A stretch of DNA of 6,340 bases from Candidatus Tharpella sp. (lineage in GTDB: Bacteria > Desulfobacterota > Anaeroferrophillalia > Anaeroferrophillales > Tharpellaceae). Below are positions 4,103-6,340 of this stretch, one piece after another; position 1 is the stretch's first letter; each line of letters begins with the position of its first letter. The translations under genes were made by a program, and so were the position numbers. The notes beneath the pieces were generated by a model. It was not told the origin of the DNA, ran no database searches, and saw nothing but the letters and a program-made list of their open reading frames with translations. Location: the NCBI GenBank assembly GCA_021163565.1, contig JAGGTT010000116.1, positions 1 through 6,340 on the forward strand, written 5' to 3'.

Positions 4103-6340
4103 TTATTTAAATGGAAATTTACGATGTGCAAAACCATCGTAAACCGGATTCATGCTGAAAAAATTCGGGTCAACTATGGGCATGCCGGTGGCATCATAAA
4201 GGATAGTCCCAGACTCGCCGAGCGGGAACATACTCTCAATCCGAACCGGACCATCCGGGCCCATTTCAACACAGTGTGCATAGGTTGAACGGGATGAAGT
4301 CGGCAGTGAGTGAAGCGCCCCCAGAATCTCATGTGAGTATGTGATTTTCCCTCGCTTGCCGATACCCCACGGTTGCTCACCCAGTTCCGCCAGAGTTTTA
4401 TCCAGAGCCGCAACTATAGTATCACTGGCGGTCTGAGGCGCATCCGGGTCGCTTTTGTTGGTAAACCAGTCGTAGTAATTGGTTATACTGGTCTCATATC
4501 CGGGGAGACCGTGCAGAAGGACGTTCAAGAGAATCACCCGACGTTCACCGGTACCAAGTTCATCGAAAAATGTCATTTTCAGAACTTCGCTGATCCACTG
4601 GTTCATCAATATCCAGGCATCCGCACGATCCTTGCCGAAAGCCCAGTTTTCTTTGCCCCCGGCGACATAATGACCATCCCAATCCGCCAACAGCGCCAGA
4701 GCCGCGTTACGGGCATCTGTCGGTGCCGCCTGCACCGCTGCGGTAAAATCATTTTTAACAAATTTCCAGGGATTACCGCCGTCACCATAGCTGACAAAGT
4801 CTGACACCAAAAACTCATTTCTAATGGAATCAGTGGTTGCGATATAGAGGGCCAGATCCCGGATATCTTCAAAAGTCAGCTTATCGTGACTCGCAAGATA
4901 GTCTTCAATAACGTGAGCCCGGTGAAAAGGACCAAAGTAGTACGAAGGATTATTAGGCGCATTTAAATAAGTGGAATTTGCCCGGCTGTTCCAGCCGCTG
5001 TAAAATCCCCGCGCCGCGTTCCGATCTGTAGCCAATGGTTTATACGTAACCGGTTGCGGCCAATCGACCATCTGCGGAAACCGGGGGTCAGTACCCGCTG
5101 CCCGAACAGGGTCATAGCCGGACATCCAGTAAGCAATATTACCGTCTCGATCAGCATAACAGTAGTGCTGAGAAAGAGAAACTTTGCGAAGCGCACTGCC
5201 GAACTGATCCATACTCTGGGCCCGGGCCATATCAAGATAGGTTCCGACAATTTCAAATTCGTGGCCCCAGTGAGCATAGCTCCAGCTGATAACCGGATCA
5301 GCATTTATTACCGGGCCGTGTTTAGTTCTAAAAACCGGAAGTTGAACATCCGCCTGACCTGCAACCTTGATAATCTCAACCCGATGCAGTTTCATCGCTG
5401 CAGGATCTTCAAGAAAATAGTCGAGCGTATGGGCATGACCGACCTGCATCGACCAGGCATGATGTGCAGTGCGGCCAATAACAATCGCCGGCATCCCGGG
5501 GATTACCATTCCGGAGACATTCAGGCCCCCAGCCTGAATAGAGCCTTCAGCCACAATCGAGGGCACCGAAAACTTAAAAGCATGATCCATCTGCGGCCCG
5601 GAGTAGATTATCGGATTCCCGGAAGCGGTTTTATCACCGGAGACGACCCATGCGTAACTTCCCATCTTCACATAGGCGTTAATCTTTTTCAGGTTGGCGA
5701 TAATCGTTTCCTGCTTCTGCTGCATATCCCGAGCAATCTTTTTAAAATCAGTGGAGTTGGCAGCTATTTTCTTTCCGGCAGGAGTTTTCAATATTTTTTT
5801 CAGAGTCGCTGTGTTTCTTTCTTTTTTCTTCTCAGACAAAGCAAGCTGTACATCATTATCAATATAGGTAACCGCATCTGGATCATCCATCCATCTTAGA
5901 TCCTGAAACATCATCTGAAAATCGGCCGGATATTTCGCCGCCAGGGTTTGATAGAGAGCGTAGTTATTGATCTGCCCCTGACCTGTCGCTTCACCATCGA
6001 AAAAGCGCAGCATAGCGGTCGCCCAGGCCAGAACATCGGTAGAGCTCCAATCTTCAGGAACAAAATCGATCCCCAACTGAGCACCGACTAATTTAAACTC
6101 AAAGGGAAGCAGCGTGCGATCTTTTCTGATTTCAGCTATGAGGCGGTTGAAACCGGCAACATAACCATTAACAGTATCCCGTGACTCCTGATCCAGAGCC
6201 GCAAATCCATCCTTGTACTCCTGATCGGAATAACCGATAGTCCGAACCTGGATATCACTTGCCAGTTGACTCGGACCAAATACCTCCGCCAGCCGGCCCC
6301 GACCCATACGCCGGTATTTTTCCGCCTGCCAGAGCCGGTC
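4103..6340 (-). CDS. Penicillin acylase family (peptidase S45) Ntn-hydrolase precursor, N-terminus beyond the window edge
   Basis: The frame is open to the right edge; 745 residues are visible. The first ones (DRLWQAEKYRRMGRGRLAEV) are the internal family motif, so the Met at 6307 is not the start and a signal peptide plus roughly 60-100 residues lie outside. Counting from the edge, the alpha part ends in a Lys-rich stretch (~170-220) like the excised spacer of penicillin G acylase. Then comes G227-S228-Y-A-W-VVSG: S228 (codon 5657-5659) is the predicted autocleavage point and N-terminal nucleophile of the beta chain. GPQ places Gln exactly at beta position 23, as in penicillin G acylase. N451 in GWNSRAN is the likely oxyanion Asn. 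The enzyme would be an exported amidase that splits N-acyl bonds; its natural substrate (acyl-homoserine lactones, phenylacetyl amides or others) cannot be told. The TAA is at 4103-4105. Confidence 0.94.
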   Translation of the reverse strand, partial: DRLWQAEKYRRMGRGRLAEVFGPSQLASDIQVRTIGYSDQEYKDGFAALDQESRDTVNGYVAGFNRLIAEIRKDRTLLPFEFKLVGAQLGIDFVPEDWSSTDVLAWATAMLRFFDGEATGQGQINNYALYQTLAAKYPADFQMMFQDLRWMDDPDAVTYIDNDVQLALSEKKKERNTATLKKILKTPAGKKIAANSTDFKKIARDMQQKQETIIANLKKINAYVKMGSYAWVVSGDKTASGNPIIYSGPQMDHAFKFSVPSIVAEGSIQAGGLNVSGMVIPGMPAIVIGRTAHHAWSMQVGHAHTLDYFLEDPAAMKLHRVEIIKVAGQADVQLPVFRTKHGPVINADPVISWSYAHWGHEFEIVGTYLDMARAQSMDQFGSALRKVSLSQHYCYADRDGNIAYWMSGYDPVRAAGTDPRFPQMVDWPQPVTYKPLATDRNAARGFYSGWNSRANSTYLNAPNNPSYYFGPFHRAHVIEDYLASHDKLTFEDIRDLALYIATTDSIRNEFLVSDFVSYGDGGNPWKFVKNDFTAAVQAAPTDARNAALALLADWDGHYVAGGKENWAFGKDRADAWILMNQWISEVLKMTFFDELGTGERRVILLNVLLHGLPGYETSITNYYDWFTNKSDPDAPQTASDTIVAALDKTLAELGEQPWGIGKRGKITYSHEILGALHSLPTSSRSTYAHCVEMGPDGPVRIESMFPLGESGTILYDATGMPIVDPNFFSMNPVYDGFAHRKFPFK

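Noticed and set aside
5054..5899. 281-codon open frame on the plus strand inside the acylase gene
   Set aside because: It is antisense to well-conserved acylase coding sequence including the catalytic Ser, has a low-complexity Arg/His/Ile-rich translation and no recognisable domain. It is a shadow frame.
4103..6307. Taking the ATG at 6307 as the acylase start
   Set aside because: The frame continues to the window edge and the 11 codons before that Met encode DRLWQAEKYRR, the start of a conserved internal family motif.
1..6340. CRISPR array, tRNA, rRNA, insertion sequence or prophage parts
   Set aside because: No regularly spaced direct repeats, cloverleaf or rRNA segments, transposase or integrase reading frames were seen on either strand.

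Overview
The window (6,340 bases, roughly balanced GC) looks like ordinary chromosomal DNA of a free-living Gram-negative bacterium. A REC-PATAN(DUF4388)-PilZ response regulator, a cysteine-free Fnr-type regulator, an M48-TPR lipoprotein and a penicillin-acylase-family enzyme together suggest the Desulfuromonadota/Geobacterales side of the old Deltaproteobacteria. That placement is inference from gene content; no rRNA or other taxonomic marker is present.

Layout: (1) Positions 1-659, minus strand: a Crp/Fnr-family regulator nearly complete at its C-terminal edge. Its leader carries a candidate extended -10 promoter and a perfect 20-bp dyad with Crp/Fnr-type half-site geometry. (2) 660-1028: a 369-bp AT-rich divergent intergenic region. 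(3) 1029-2150, plus strand: a three-domain signalling protein (receiver, PATAN, PilZ) with an intact c-di-GMP motif but an altered acidic pocket in the receiver. (4) 2151-2426: a short, very GC-rich dyad-rich patch, then a possible 48-residue small gene. (5) 2427-3971, plus strand: a lipoprotein M48 zinc metalloprotease with TPRs, of the BepA/YfgC type. (6) 3972-4102: a convergent intergenic region with a striking long hairpin at 4031-4079. (7) 4103-6340, minus strand: a penicillin-acylase-family (S45) Ntn-hydrolase precursor whose N-terminus lies beyond the right edge.

How they fit: the regulator and the REC-PATAN-PilZ protein share one divergent control region, so co-regulation is possible. 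The protein would join a phosphorylation input and c-di-GMP to an output that, from known PATAN biology, could be surface motility or pili. The protease and acylase are envelope or periplasm enzymes that face each other; nothing ties them functionally to the signalling pair. I found no mobile element, CRISPR array, tRNA or rRNA. No clearly new multi-gene system is visible. The most notable items are the three-domain signalling protein with Asn-Asn in its receiver, the leader dyad of the regulator, and the long convergent hairpin.
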